Assembly: GCA_025618425.1 (NCBI GenBank)
Contig: CM046848.1
Span: 26,402,807 to 26,466,806 of the forward strand
DNA length: 64,000 nt
Origin: Heliocidaris tuberculata
Lineage: Eukaryota > Echinodermata > Echinoidea > Camarodonta > Echinometridae
Direction: 5' to 3'
The notes under the pieces are model-generated. The model had not been told where the DNA came from. It made no database searches and was given only the letters and a program-made list of their open reading frames with translations. Positions 23,320 to 37,200 of this stretch are shown here, one piece after another; within the stretch, counting starts at the first letter, position 1; every line of letters starts with the position of its first letter. The translations under genes were made by a program, and so were the position numbers.

Positions 23320-24574
23320 AGCAGGAAAAGAACAAGATGGTAAATAGTATACGGGGGCAAATTAAAAGGAAAATCAGAAAGAGAAAGAATTGAAAAGGCA
23401 AAGGGGGAATGGACGAGACAAGAAGACCCCTTCCTGCACCCCTCCCCCGGGCCCCCAATTGGTGGTTTTGTTAATTCGTATTCATTGACTGAGTGAGACC
23501 AGGGCCCCGTTGCATAAAAGTTACTATTATGGTAACTTTGCCATCAATGGTAACTTCCATGGAAACCTTGCTTTTGATTGGCTGTTGAGCATTGTTACCA
23601 TGGTAGTTACCATTGATGGCAAAGTTACCATAATAGTAACTTTTATGCAACGGGGCCCTGAAGACCGGTGCCTCCATCCCCTGATGCCATCTTAATGATT
23701 CTACCTGCGATACGCTATTTGGATAGAATATACAATTATTTTACCCCCAAAATGGTGAGAATGATGACATAAAGCATTAAAAAAAAACCTGCAGAAAAAA
23801 ATTTGAGCGAAGAATACCCCTTTCTTTATATTCTACGAAATAATCATTAACGATAGAATGGCGGCGGCATGCATGTCACCACATAATGAGAATAAAAACG
23901 GGGGTGCGGGAATAAAACAGAAATTAATAGAAAGGTATACGTGGCTGGTCATTACATGCAACCTGCATCGGATAAAACAAGGGTGTGAACAATGTAGGGC
24001 CGTATGCAACAGGTTCTTATGGAAACCGGTCAGTGGTAAAAAACCAAGCCGCGTCGGTGCATTTGAGTTACAATATCCCCCCGAGTGCCCCGACACTTTC
24101 AACAAGAAAATGCCTAATCGTTATGTACAGATTTAATACGTGGCACTCTTTCTTTCTTCTATTTTTCTTCCGTTTTGCTCCGATGTCCACTCCGCGCGGA
24201 CCCTGCGAGCAAGGTCGAATCCGCCAGGGGAGCGTGCTGTATTGTTTCTGAGCGGCTGCTCGGACCGCTGCCCAGCCCGGCCCATGCCGTCTGAAACTGG
24301 ACGGAGCTCCCGCTTGGCGTGCAACTTTATCTATGGGGAGCGGCTTTTCAAAACCTCGTTAAATGTTCATTAGTTTCTCATGAAGGCCGACATGAGAAAT
24401 TGATATTCCTTTATATCTTCATGTCCTTCAATTTCTATATCTAGGTTTCATGAAATGGCACCTATCCTCCCTCTCTCTCTTGCATTTGCTTTGCAAATCC
24501 ATCTGAAATTTCGAGGACTCGGGAGATTTCGAAGACTAGAAGAGGTCAGGAAGAAGGGGGGGGGGGGGGGGGGA

Positions 24575-24605
<31 letters not shown>

Positions 24606-26035
24606 GGGGGGGGCAAAAAGAGGCAGACCAACAAAGAATTTTGGGGTGTAAACAAAATTACATGCAAAGACACATCAGAGACAGAGAGTTGTATAGAGAG
24701 ATATAAACAAGCATGATTAATTTATATAATTACAGAGAGAGAGGAGAGGGGGGGGGGGGGGGAGAGATGTCAGACACAGAAGGCAAGAGCGAAAGATTAA
24801 CACCAGGCTAAAATCTTGTTCATAAAAACAGGAAATAATATGAAGCCCAGTCTGTTAAAGACAGAAGGCTCAGTTAAAAAGATCAATGACCGAGTCGATA
24901 TGAAAATGGAGTAAATTTAACATCATGAAAATAATAGCAGGCCTATGACATGCTCTTCCTCCGTAGGCACAGCTTGAATTCATGATATTGTATATCATAA
25001 CATCCCATTTATCGGAAAAAGGGAGAACAATAATGAACCATAAAGAAAACATCTGTTAGAATACATTAGACACTGAGGACATCTTTCTCTCTCTTCATGA
25101 GATATCCAGACTGTAAAAGATGGTTAAATATACCGAGTTCTTTCTGGCCGACCAATGCTACAAGTAGCCTACAATATTGTAGTCTGAATAGAGGGAACAG
25201 AATCAATTATAATTTCATAGAAGGGAGGAACTCTTGACCTCATATCTTCATAAAAGGAGGGGAGGGCCACACAAATTGCCGAAGTCATAATTTTCCTTTA
25301 AGATTGAACTCCCCCCACGGCTCATTAGGTCGGGTGTACCTTAGGCTAGCGGACGGTCGCGGGCGGCTACCGCCGAAAGGCCTCGGGGTTTCAACGTCGC
25401 GTGCCGTAAGAAAACCCGTGTCCTTTTCCATGGATTACGGGGGTTGGCAACCAGCTAAATGAAGAGAGCATTATTTTGTTCGTCTTTCTTTCTTGTCTTG
25501 CTTATTTTTTGTCTTGTTCCTTTTCCGCCATTGTCTTGTTACTCTTGTTCGTGTCCTTTATGTTACTTGTGTTACTTGGCCAGATTTTGTTTCTGTTTTA
25601 CAAGATTTGTGCGTCGGTTCTCTCAAACTTGTAAGGTCTTTACTTCTTATTATACGATACTACTATACGTCCACAGTAGTCGAAGAAAATAAATCAGTTT
25701 GATAAATTTAGTCCAAAACATTCAAAAGAGAAAGGAAAACAAACTCAGACGAATTACCAATAGACAGACGAAACACGGAATTACAGACAAGGAGGGAGAG
25801 GGTATGGGGGAGTCTATACTAGTTCCACTTCTATATAAATTTATATTTTTTGTCTATATAGGATTTCATGCACAATACTGTCATGACTGTATTCTCACTA
25901 GGTATGCTCAGGGAGCATGAAAGACAGTAACAGAGAGAGAGAGAGAGAGAGAGAGAGGAGGGGAGTGATAAACAGAGAGCGAAAGGGAGAGCGAGAGAGA
26001 GAGTGAGAGTGTATGCGTGTAGGGTGTGTGTGTGG

Positions 26036-26073
<38 letters not shown>

Positions 26074-27339
26074 CCGAGAGGGCACAAGAGAACAGATAAA
26101 AACAGTGAAAATTGGGAGACAGAGGAGGGGGGAGGGAGAGAAATCAACAGAGAGACGGAGAAAAGAAGAGAGAGGAATGACCAACCAACAACTTTTAGCG
26201 AATCAGTTTGAGTTTTGTAACTCTTTATAATGTCCCAGTCACCGATTGGTCAATACGGAGAAGCGCTTGAGATTTTGTAACTCTTTGTTTATGTCCTAGT
26301 CACTGATTGGTCAATATGATGAAGCCTTGATGTTATGTAACTTTTTGGTTTTTTCCTAGTCGCTGATTGGTCAATACGGTGAAGCGCTTTGAAGGCGATC
26401 AATTATTTTACCCGAAGATTCAGATTCTTCATTGAGTGAAATTTCCGAGAATATTATGATGTGTATTGATTTTTGCCTAAGCCGAACAAGGGAAAGCATT
26501 TATACTGGACAGACGAACTTTTCTTCTGCCGAGACTTGTGGATATTATTGACCAAAATGTTTACCTAATTCGATATAGCCACAAGAAAAACCTACAAGAA
26601 GATATGGCAATATTTTATGCTTGAATTAATTCAAATACCAATAGCCCTCCTGCTTATAGCTCTTATCCTTTAATGTGTGTTTTATTCTGTGAGCTTTCGT
26701 AATAATGATGGACAGACTTGGAAGTCGGAGTAGGTCAAATCTGGGTTGCCGAGAGCAAAGGACAAATTAATTAGTGATTTTAGGGTGAGATCCAGTCGAA
26801 AAAGAAGTTCTTAAAAACTGGAACGTGTTGATAATATGACACCTGCTAAAGAAAAACGATGGGGAAATGGAAGCGCTGGGAGTGGTGCTGGAGGGCTGGG
26901 CGGCCAGCACCGGGCTGGCGTTCATCCGCTCTCCGATGGAAAGCCCCTCACTCCAACTCGCAGCTGTCTGCTCTTTTTCCGAATGAGATGTAAAGATGAG
27001 AGAGTGAGAGAGGAAAAACAGAAAGGGTGAGAGAAGGAGAGAGGGAGAGAGAGAAAGAGAGAGAGAGAAAGAGAAAGCAACAAACCACCAATGATCGCGA
27101 TCTGCTAGACCTATATCCCTGTATACCAGCAATCCGGCTCTAGGGGCTTTTTAAATAGTCATAAACGAGTGATTTTCTCGCTATTATCCTCCCTCGCAAT
27201 CATAAATTACCAACGGTACATCGGCAAAACTCGCCCCAGGAGTTTCGGGGCATTCGAGAGGTACAGAGTGCGTTGATCCGGCCAATGAATTAGCGGCTAA
27301 TGCCTCCTTCTACAATAACTATGTAAAGAGTGCGTTTTT

Positions 27340-27376
<37 letters not shown>

Positions 27377-29014
27377 ATCATTCTCTAAATTTACTTTAGG
27401 GATACTGGGCATTGCTCCTCCTAATTGTAAACTAGATTAATGGCAGATAAACCAAACCAAAACGGTTAAAAGGGGTACCAAACTACTAGTATGTTAATTT
27501 CAAGTAATTAAATCATCTTGTAAAAATTTAAAAACAAAATAAAAATGTATTGTTAAGAACGCATTTTTACACAAGATATTATTCCTTCAAGTATTACCTA
27601 TAGAATATAGATAATTTACAATCGTGAATCAAATCAATTATGAGGCAGACCTACTGCTGTGTATGTTTGCACGATAAACATAGTATCGGAACTTTACAAG
27701 TTAAGCTAGCCCCCATCCACCCCCTAAAAAGTTGTCAGTAGAATATGATATTTTCAATATAATCCTTTACCTGTAAAGAATGCATGATCAAGTTTGATCA
27801 TTTACGTTTCAAATCAAATCAGGGCCCTGTTTCATAAAACTTGTTATTAATAACTAGTTGCAATAACTGTTATAAGCTACCGAAATCCTTGCATCTGATT
27901 GGTTGAGAGCAAATTTGACATAGAAAAAGTGGCAGTTGCTACTGATTGAAAGTTTTATGAAACGGGGCCCAGTAACCCTTTATGGCACAGGGGCCGCGGA
28001 GCGTTTTTGAAAGTGGGAGGGGGGGGGGGGCTGATCTGATTTCACTCATTACTGACAATTTTCAAGCTTTTTTCCGAGATTTTTTTTTCATTCATTACTG
28101 ACGATTTTCAAGCCTTTTTTTCGGAGATTTTTTTTTTTTTACGTGTCTACTCAAAAAAGTGGGCTGCAGCCCCCAGCCCCTCCCCCGTTTCGCGTCCCAT
28201 GTGGCAGATGTGACTTTTTATTCACATCATTTTTTTATTTTTCCATTATTTTATCAATATAATCTTCTTTTTTAAAAAAAGTCTACATCATACGCACAGA
28301 TAAGCTGATCATCAATGAAAAAGAAAGAAAGAAAAAAAAAAAACTTTGCCTGGGCTGCACCCCGTCCGATATAAACAAAAATGACAATACGAATGGATTT
28401 TAAAAGTGTTGTTCAAATCGATTTAAAAAAAAACAAAAACGCATCATGTCTATTTTGACTTTCTTATATACTTCAACATTGAGGTTGATGAAAATAATTG
28501 GGTGAAATGTCTACCTGTCTATGACATGAAAACAGAGGAAAATGGCAGAATAAAGAAATCATGAGAGACAAAAAAAATAAATAATAATGAATAAATAAAT
28601 AAATGTATAAGTTGGACTTACCTGTATGTAGCCTTGTATGATTTCTAAGGGTAGAAGACTGGCTAAATCGCCTATGACAGAACTTGCACATAAAAGGCTT
28701 CTCCAGCGTGTGAATGCGCATGTGCGAGCGAAGGTTGCTACGGGAGTTGAAGCCACGCCTACAGACGACACAGTGAAGTCGACTTTGATGAGTGGGTGTG
28801 GTCTGAAGATCGCTTGCAGTGCTAGTGTCTTCTGTATTAATTAGGCAAATATATGAAAGAGATAAAACATATACCGATTAACAGTGACTTAGCCACCGAG
28901 GAGGGGTAGTCTGCAAGCACAGACCCTAATTTGACATTTTAACAGAAAATCATTGTGCCTTGAGAGAAGCCTAGCCCAGCTACCTACTGGTCGTGTCAAT
29001 ACATATATGTGTGT

Positions 29015-29062
<48 letters not shown>

Positions 29063-31385
29063 TGTGTCAGGAGCAGCTATAGTACATGGCCTATGGTAGT
29101 CTTATAGTGCAGACACTCTTTTACAACTGACCAGGGTTTGTGCCTGCAAACTAGAGGAGGGGCTTATAGTCCTGATCAAACATTGGGAAAGAGAGAGAAA
29201 GAGAGAGAGATAAAGGGAGGGGGAAGTGAAAAGAAAATAATGGACCCCTCTCATTCACATCTGATCCATAAAGTAAGATCGGTGCCCCCCCCCCCCCCCC
29301 CCCTCCACATGACGCCAGTGCCACTCAATCGCTGGGCCTATATTGCGATATATAGTTTTGCACTGATGTTGGATTCGACACGAAAATTGATGTATAAATT
29401 TAAGAAGAAAAAAAAACTAAACAAAACATAAACAGAATCAAACAACCCCTAAACAAAACCAAACAAATATAACCCTCGTATTAAGTTTGTCAAACCCCGA
29501 TAAACTTCTTCAGCAGATCTATTTGATTTTTCTTGGTAAATAGCAAGATACTGTATTAGAAATTAAAAGTTGCTTCAGAGTTCCCTTCAAGTAAAGCACT
29601 TCACAAAATAGGAAAAAATAATTATTCAAATCTCTGGCCCCTGTTACATTTTATTTTATTTTACTTTGTTTCCGTAATTTTTAAAAAATTGTTTACTTAT
29701 TAGATTTCAAGTTCTCTCCGTTTTTTTGTTTTTGTTTGTTTGTTTGTTTGTTGTTGTTGTTGTTTTTTTTGGGGGGGGGGGAGAGGGGGTGAATTTGTCT
29801 TTATCCAGATTTGAGCAGGATCACATTTGATTTCTTCATTATTTTGATTCATGCAATCACTGCTCTAAAAGCTACTGATAAAGAACAATCATCGCAGCGA
29901 TTGGATGTGAAAGAATTATATGAATATATTTCAGTGCGTATGAGGAAAGAAGACCCAACTCCATGAAAACAGTTTTTTGTAGTTATTAAGAAAACAAGAA
30001 CACTGATATTTTTATTTAATTTTAACAGACAGAAATCTTCAGAAAACGATTGATACATTCAACAACCATTATTAACTACACGAAGATGAAGGTGGAAACA
30101 TTCTGACTCTTAATCAAAATATCAAATATTAATTATTTTTTTTCATAATTCAAAATCTATTTTTGATGGAGTTGGCCCCTTCTTCCTCTCATATGCTCAA
30201 TCGTGTCCGGATGATGACAGTCCGGATTCTGAATGGCAAACGTGATGTCCGTTAAAACTTCTATGTAACATTCAATCTGCATTGGTTTTATTTTCTTTCT
30301 GCCTACATCATTCCGCTTTTGCTTATCAATGCATGAGTTACCAGGGCAACCAACTCGCAGGCACTGGTGTGAGACAGTACATGTCTGCTATGTTTCAAAT
30401 ATTATGTTAAAACGGTGTATTCCTCAGCTTTCAAGCTGGTTAAATTCCACTCACAGTCATTCTGAACATAATCGTATCGACAACATATTGATTGCGCGTA
30501 TTACGTGTAACATCTGTGATTCCCCATGTTCACTGACAATACATTATGACTCATACCATGCATACTGAAAGAGAAGGGCTGGCATTGGTGAAAAATAATT
30601 TGTGAACTTTCTTGTTTGTTTGTTTTTTTTAATGTATGTTTGGAAGAATATAGAACAAATGTCCCCTGAAAGAGATTGCTCTTCGAATGCCCCCATATTC
30701 GAAATATAACGAGAAAATTCTGAAATGTTTGGACCAAACATTCACGCCACATGTGTAGTCCCATGTATTCATTTCTGTATATGATTTTCAGCAAGATTGA
30801 GTCAATTTATTCTTCATTTGGTGATTCAAAAACCTCACAGTATGCACCAATTCCTATGTAATGCATGATCAACCTTTCTCAATTGCTTCTAGACAGTTCT
30901 TTCACAAGGTGATCGCATGACTTTCGTCTTTAATCAAGTAACTGTCTATGCTATTCTGCAGAGCGTTATTGAGAGAGCAGTGAATTATCGTTTCAAGTCA
31001 TTTTAATGAGCATTGATGATATGCAACACATACCCCGCCGCGCGCTATAAACTCAGTCGCATTCTAAAGTCCTTTTGTTATCTACGACTTCCAAGTGCTA
31101 AAACAGATTTCAGGGAAATGGGTCAAATCACAAAGTCAACAATAATATAGCATGTTTTATGGTTCCCTCAAGCACTACTGTCAAAGTCCGTTTCTCTTTA
31201 TTTCCATATATTTTGAAATTGATTGCTTCTTGGGTTTTCTTGCATGGTTTGTTAAATAATCTTCTTCCTCCAATTCGAACGTACTATATACATGTCTAGA
31301 TTTATACTGAAATATAGCGAAAATGTCTTAATGTTTAATGGTGAACAATTTCATCTAATGGGAGCATTTATATAAATATAAATAA

Positions 31386-31429
<44 letters not shown>

Positions 31430-31458
31430 AGTTACTATATATATTTCCCTTCCTCTCC

Positions 31459-31493
<35 letters not shown>

Positions 31494-34177
31494 ACACTTT
31501 CTCTCTTTTATAATTTCTCTCTCTTTCTCCATTTTTTTTTCTTATATTGTTCCCTTTTCTCTTTATTCTCTCATTCTCTGCCTTTATCCATAAATTTCAC
31601 CTCGAAATACACCCCTCCCGCCGCGTACTTCACACCCCTAACCCTCCCTTTATATGCCCCGCTAACTCCCCCATCGATCACCATTAATACCCATTTTCCT
31701 TTGACGCAGTACCTGTTGCGATCTTTGTTCGCTGCTCCTGAATGAGGGGGCCACAGGGGATCCCTAAAAAGAGGTCAAATGATGACCCATAGTAGACCAA
31801 CAGCTCCTGGTCTGGGGGAATAGTCTGTAAGGAAAAAAATAATATAAGTAGATTAATAATTGGCTGATATATAAGCAGATTAAAACTGGATTTATATATA
31901 ATTGAATATTATGAGGCCATTGTCCATAATAATTGATGGACATGTATAGGGTAACAACAGATTATCCATTTTGATAATGCACTGAGATAGAGCCTCTCAT
32001 TCAAGATTGTTAACGCCCTGGTATTATTCTATTGTCACATATATTTCATAAGTTTTGTTACTTTACGATATTTTCTTCTATGCTTTTCAGTAGTGTCTTT
32101 ACATTTTCTCCATCTCTAAGTTCCTTCGTATAGTCATGGTTGTTAACCTGTGCTATTTCTCCTTTACTCCGCCCCTGCGTATTCTCCTCATTCTAAGCTT
32201 CTTTCCTTCTGTAATTTTATTGTCTGCCCTCTTTTCTTCAAGTTCTCAAAATTTTGTTACTATTGCCCTCCTCTTAAAACAAATTTTCGTCCATATTATG
32301 TCTCATTTGTTTGAAAAAATTGAAAACTATGAAAACTGAAAACAGCAGTATAGTCAGACTTATCCTGGGTCTTGGTATCAAAAGGACATATCGCTCTGGA
32401 AATAATTGTTTCCCTAACCCTAAATCCCACACTATCATCTCGACTCCAACAATCACCGCCCAGAACACAGGCATAATCATCTTTGACGAACAAAGCGCTG
32501 AGCAACTGTCGCCGGAGAAATTGTCGAATCGCCTACAAATGACGATGTCAACCACCTACTCACCTTGATAGCGCGGTAGTAGATTTCTGAACCCATTTGG
32601 AACACCTCCAGGTTTTGTTCCTGATCGTTTCGGGCGCAATTCACATGCGACATCCACGTCTGGGTCGATTCCTCGGACGCGTCTACGAAATGGATCAGTC
32701 TTCCTTCGTCGTCAAAGACCTGAATCAGAGGATTAAACAGAAAACGTAAAACAATATTTCAATCATATTAACATAATACTGCAGTGCATAACATAAAATA
32801 AATACGATAACAACAGTAATATAACAATGATGTTTTTCCATAGATATGGGCACATAATTAAATATCAATAAGTAAAGTATATGATGCACAAATATTGACC
32901 TAAGTGATGTTGAAAACAGTTGGACATGTTTAGAAGCAAAGCTTGTATATTACATGTCCAGAAACTTATATAACTTAATCACTATTGGGTCGTTCAATAT
33001 TATTAAATTCATAAAGCATCATTGCGAGAAGCAAATTATTGATTTTACTCGCTGTTTGTTTTTTCTTGATCACCGGAATGATTTTACATCTTATATTGTA
33101 CCGGATCGTTGCCCAGCACTAGTTAGTGCCCTCAAACATCATAAGTAGAAATTAAAATCTGAGTTTGAGGATTGTTGATAAAACTCTGAGCTACTCGTCG
33201 GCAGGTCAAGGTCGGTCTTGATGTCGAGCTCTTACCTCCCACATGAACCTGTTGTCTCTGTCTGTCGGGATGTCCTGAGGCCTGATGATCCGACCAGAGT
33301 ATGGACCCATCTCCGTACCTTCCTTGATCCAATCTGTTGAGAATACACCCAGGACTACCCCGGGTAGTGAGGACGGGCAGAGGGTGACTTGAGGTGGCAT
33401 CGGGAGACCTGAATCAAAATAAAACGAAATAAAGTGATGATGATAATGATGATGATGATGATGTATGATTTCTGTTTAAAACATTCAAAGGTGCAGGCTC
33501 ATCCAATAGAGTCAGTATTTACAAGTCATCTGCTAGTACGTTTTGAGGCATGATTTGAACCTTTCTGAGTTGTCGATAGTGCGAAGAAAGGAATGCAGCA
33601 AGCATAGGCGCCGGAAGTGGGGGGGGGGCAAAATACATTTTCGCCCCCCCCCCTTCCCCCAAAAAAGCCCCCCCCCCCCCCCCATAAAAAAGAAATCAGT
33701 AGTAAAGGAGTAAAAATCGTGTGTATATTAAAAGCTTGATTGCTTTATTACGTAATTGTAAGCCTTTGTATTCATTTTTTGTGCATGGAGATCACTGAAG
33801 ACAGATAAAGCATTCAAACTTTTAACTTTAACGTAGTGGAGGTTTTGTATTAGATGCGTTTAATAGCGAAATATTCTGAAAGATGTGTACGTGCGTCTGT
33901 ATTGTTGTGAGAGGGTGGGAAAGCGTGTGTGGTTTTTTTTAGGGGTGAGAAGACATGAGCCCTTGAAAGGTGAGCCCCCTTGAATGTTTGCCCCCCCCCC
34001 CCCAATCCCAAACTGCTTCCGGCGCGCCTGGCAGCAAGTTCCACAAGGAGCAATGATTGAAAAGACACGGTCTTCAAATGTGTTTATGGGTACCTAGAGA
34101 AAGTGCATGTCTTAAGAATATTGTTTTATTCGTCTCTGAGTGCAATGAGTAATAGGGGTAACTTCAGTTTCACAAAA

Positions 34178-34228
<51 letters not shown>

Positions 34229-37200
34229 CCCCTCTTGTTTTTTTTCTTTCTAGTTATCTCACTATTGATTGTAGTAGAAACAACAGAAAGGTCGAAAATC
34301 ATCGGTTTCTTCTCCCTTTCTTAACACAAAGTTGAAGAGTCATAGGAGAAGGTCCATGACTTCCAACTTGAACGGCTCTAGAGATTTTGTAACAAAATCT
34401 ATACAATGAATTATTCATGTCCTTTCAACATTGGCTCTCTGATTCACTCGCAAAACAGGGTATTCATGGTAATGGTCTTCCCTCCCTTGTCCTGCAATCA
34501 AACTATGGCAGGCGAGCCTGGACTAAAAAGGGGGGAAATGGCGAGAGGAAGAGTACAAGCAAAGATTCTGATTGGCATGATCTTGGCTCTTATTGACTTT
34601 AGTCGATGCGTGATGATGTCCACTCAATTGCCAATGAGTTATCTTTATGTTTGACGCGACGCGCGATGAATAGGTCAGTCATAATACTTTGCTAAAAGTT
34701 AAGGTCATGTGTGATTAAGGATTTCATGAGTTTGATTAAGAACAAGTGACGACCATCCCGACGCATGCCGCGTGACTGGTGGGAGTACGCGCGCGCAGTG
34801 TTTGACCGGGATTCCCGAGGGACAACACAGCGGCGATCGCGGTCCCGATGGAGGCGCGCATTTCAGAGTCGCGCACATTCAAGACTGACATAAGGGGGCT
34901 GCAAAAATTTGGGAGGGTCCATACAGAGTGTGCTGGACAAGTGAGTATAACGAGGGACTTGCTGGCCGAGGAACGAGAACGTAAAGGGTGTATAAGAGTA
35001 AGAAAAGGGATGAAGAGAGGGAGAGGGGGGAGGCCAGAGGTGCCTTTGAACGCGTGGAAGGCAAGAGATGTAGAGCAGTAATGTTGAAAGGGAATAATGC
35101 TTAAATGCTAATTAAATCAATTCAAAACAAATTAAATCAGCTCTAAGTGGGCTTTAAAGCACATCAGTTCAACTTTGGGTTTGCCACATGCATCGTTTTG
35201 GACAGATGGACATCGAAGACCAACATGGCTAGCTTTCGGGCAGTAAACTGCTCTGGACGAGCTTCAGTTCTTACAATATACAGGCACATCCACCTTACCA
35301 AGACGAATGGTCTCGTAACATTGCCACTTTGGGCAGGCTTCTCACACTCCGTCTCTATTTAGAAATGAGTGTACACTGTTCAAACAAGTTCTCATCCACA
35401 CTAAGGTTACTGCCTGATGGTTGATATCCGTGGCAGTGCGAATGCAACACTGAACATGACGGGCTCAAGATTAATACGTATGGGACTGAGGGAAGGGCTC
35501 TAAATCGGTCAGGGTCACCCCAAGGGCAAGATTACTCCGGACCGCCATTTGAAGAGCTGCGGACATTCCAAATACATATACCATCCATCATGAGGGAACC
35601 TGATACAACAGATCTATAAACAGGGGGGAAAGGAAGAACAAACTTGTGTGGTCAATCTGTCATGGGCTACTACCATACAGCTGGACATCATGACACGGAA
35701 CGCCCGTCCTGGGACCAGAAGTGGGACGAGCTATGAGTACTATAGTGGAGTGATGAAACGGTGGTCACTCCTTGCAAAAAAAAAAAAAAAAACAACAACA
35801 ACAAAACAAACAAACAAACAAACAAACAAAACAAAACAAAACAAAAAAACCCACTCTATTTGTGTAATTCACTTTTGACTCTGATAAATTTCTTTCCAAA
35901 CTTCAATTGCCCTAAAAATTGACATTTTTAAAAAGTCATGCTGGCAAGATTTGAGCTCTTTTTATTTTTGATAAAGTCTTGGTGATGAAAAAAAATGGAA
36001 CAGTAGTGAAGGGGCAAACAATCGATTATTAGATTATGATATTACATGTCTAACAAATGTTGAGCCAGACCATGTTCATCATGATTTTACTTTTCTTCAA
36101 AATTAATCATGAGGACCTATAACAATATGCTATCTCCAATATATTTTGAGTACTGCCCCGAGGGTAAAAGCACCTCGAAGAAAACCGCAAATTAATGATA
36201 TTTTTGTGTACGACAAATGGGAGAGTTGTCCACAAAAATGTCACAATTGACTCACCAAATTGCCAATTTGAGATTCGCATAGATGTAGTGATCTCATTTT
36301 TCAAACATCCATAACTTTCTTAATCCTTGTCCGATTTCTTTCAAACTTTCACCATCTTGTTTTTCTTATTTTTCTGCTTTCACACAAATCATCTTATTAC
36401 CAAGATTGGATTGCCCTTTAATCTCTCTCTCTCCCTCCCCCCCCCCCCTCTCTCTCTCTGTCTCTTTGTTTTTCCTCTTTTTTACATCGTCTTCTCGTTG
36501 GTAAAATGTCCTTTAGTGTTCTTCATTATAAATGGCAATAAAGTCATTCAACAGGCAAGCTAACATTATATAATTAGAAAACTCAACAGAGTGGCCTCTT
36601 GAGATATGTCATGATTTTTCTTTCTTGAGATGTGGTATTTATTCTATATGGATGATCAACTGGAGAATAGATGTTCAATTTTAGAGGTATCCAAGGTAAC
36701 ACGATAATACTCGACAGAGATGGAAAAAGGACAGAGCGCGCATCACCAAGCAATATTGGATGACCATCCGGGAGCATTTTGGACAAAAGGCGTTTTGAGG
36801 GCGCTGGGGAGCTCTTAAAACGTTGTTATCCAAAATTAATTGACGATTAGGGTATTGAGGTTGATCAACAATCGACCTACTCCAGTCTGACAGGTTGACA
36901 ACCATTTGGGGAGTGGGGAAACTGGGTAGGCGGAGAGAAGCAGCTGATACGAGTGTCATGGGAAAAACCCCACCTGATGCCTGCATGTGGGACTACAGTT
37001 TCACAGCGGACATTCTCGAACAGTCGGAGGAGGATGGTATGGGGAAGGAAACCAAGATGGGAGAAAGAAGATGATGGTTAGATGAAGATGAAAATGAAGA
37101 TCAAGATGGAGATCAAGATGAAAATAGTGATGGAAATGAAGATGAACATAAATAGGAATATGGAGATAAATATGAAGATAAATATGAAGATGAAGATGAA

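Larger units (their letters stand above)
20064..28621 (-). other. PRDM12 last intron (8.6 kb), non-coding
   Basis: Contains the (GAA)n tract, two hairpin MITEs, a CpG-rich patch (24170-24340), another near 25320-25440, GA/GT microsatellites (25935-26075), the CCAAT tandem repeat (26215-26395) and two MITEs at 27822-28201. No exon of another gene recognised. Confidence 0.55.

Noticed and set aside
25320..25440. GC-rich segment considered as an rDNA fragment
   Set aside because: No stretch matching conserved rRNA motifs that I could recognise.
32400..32425. Telomere-like CCCTAACCCTAAATCCC in a PRDM12 intron
   Set aside because: Only two units, no flanking element ends; likely chance.
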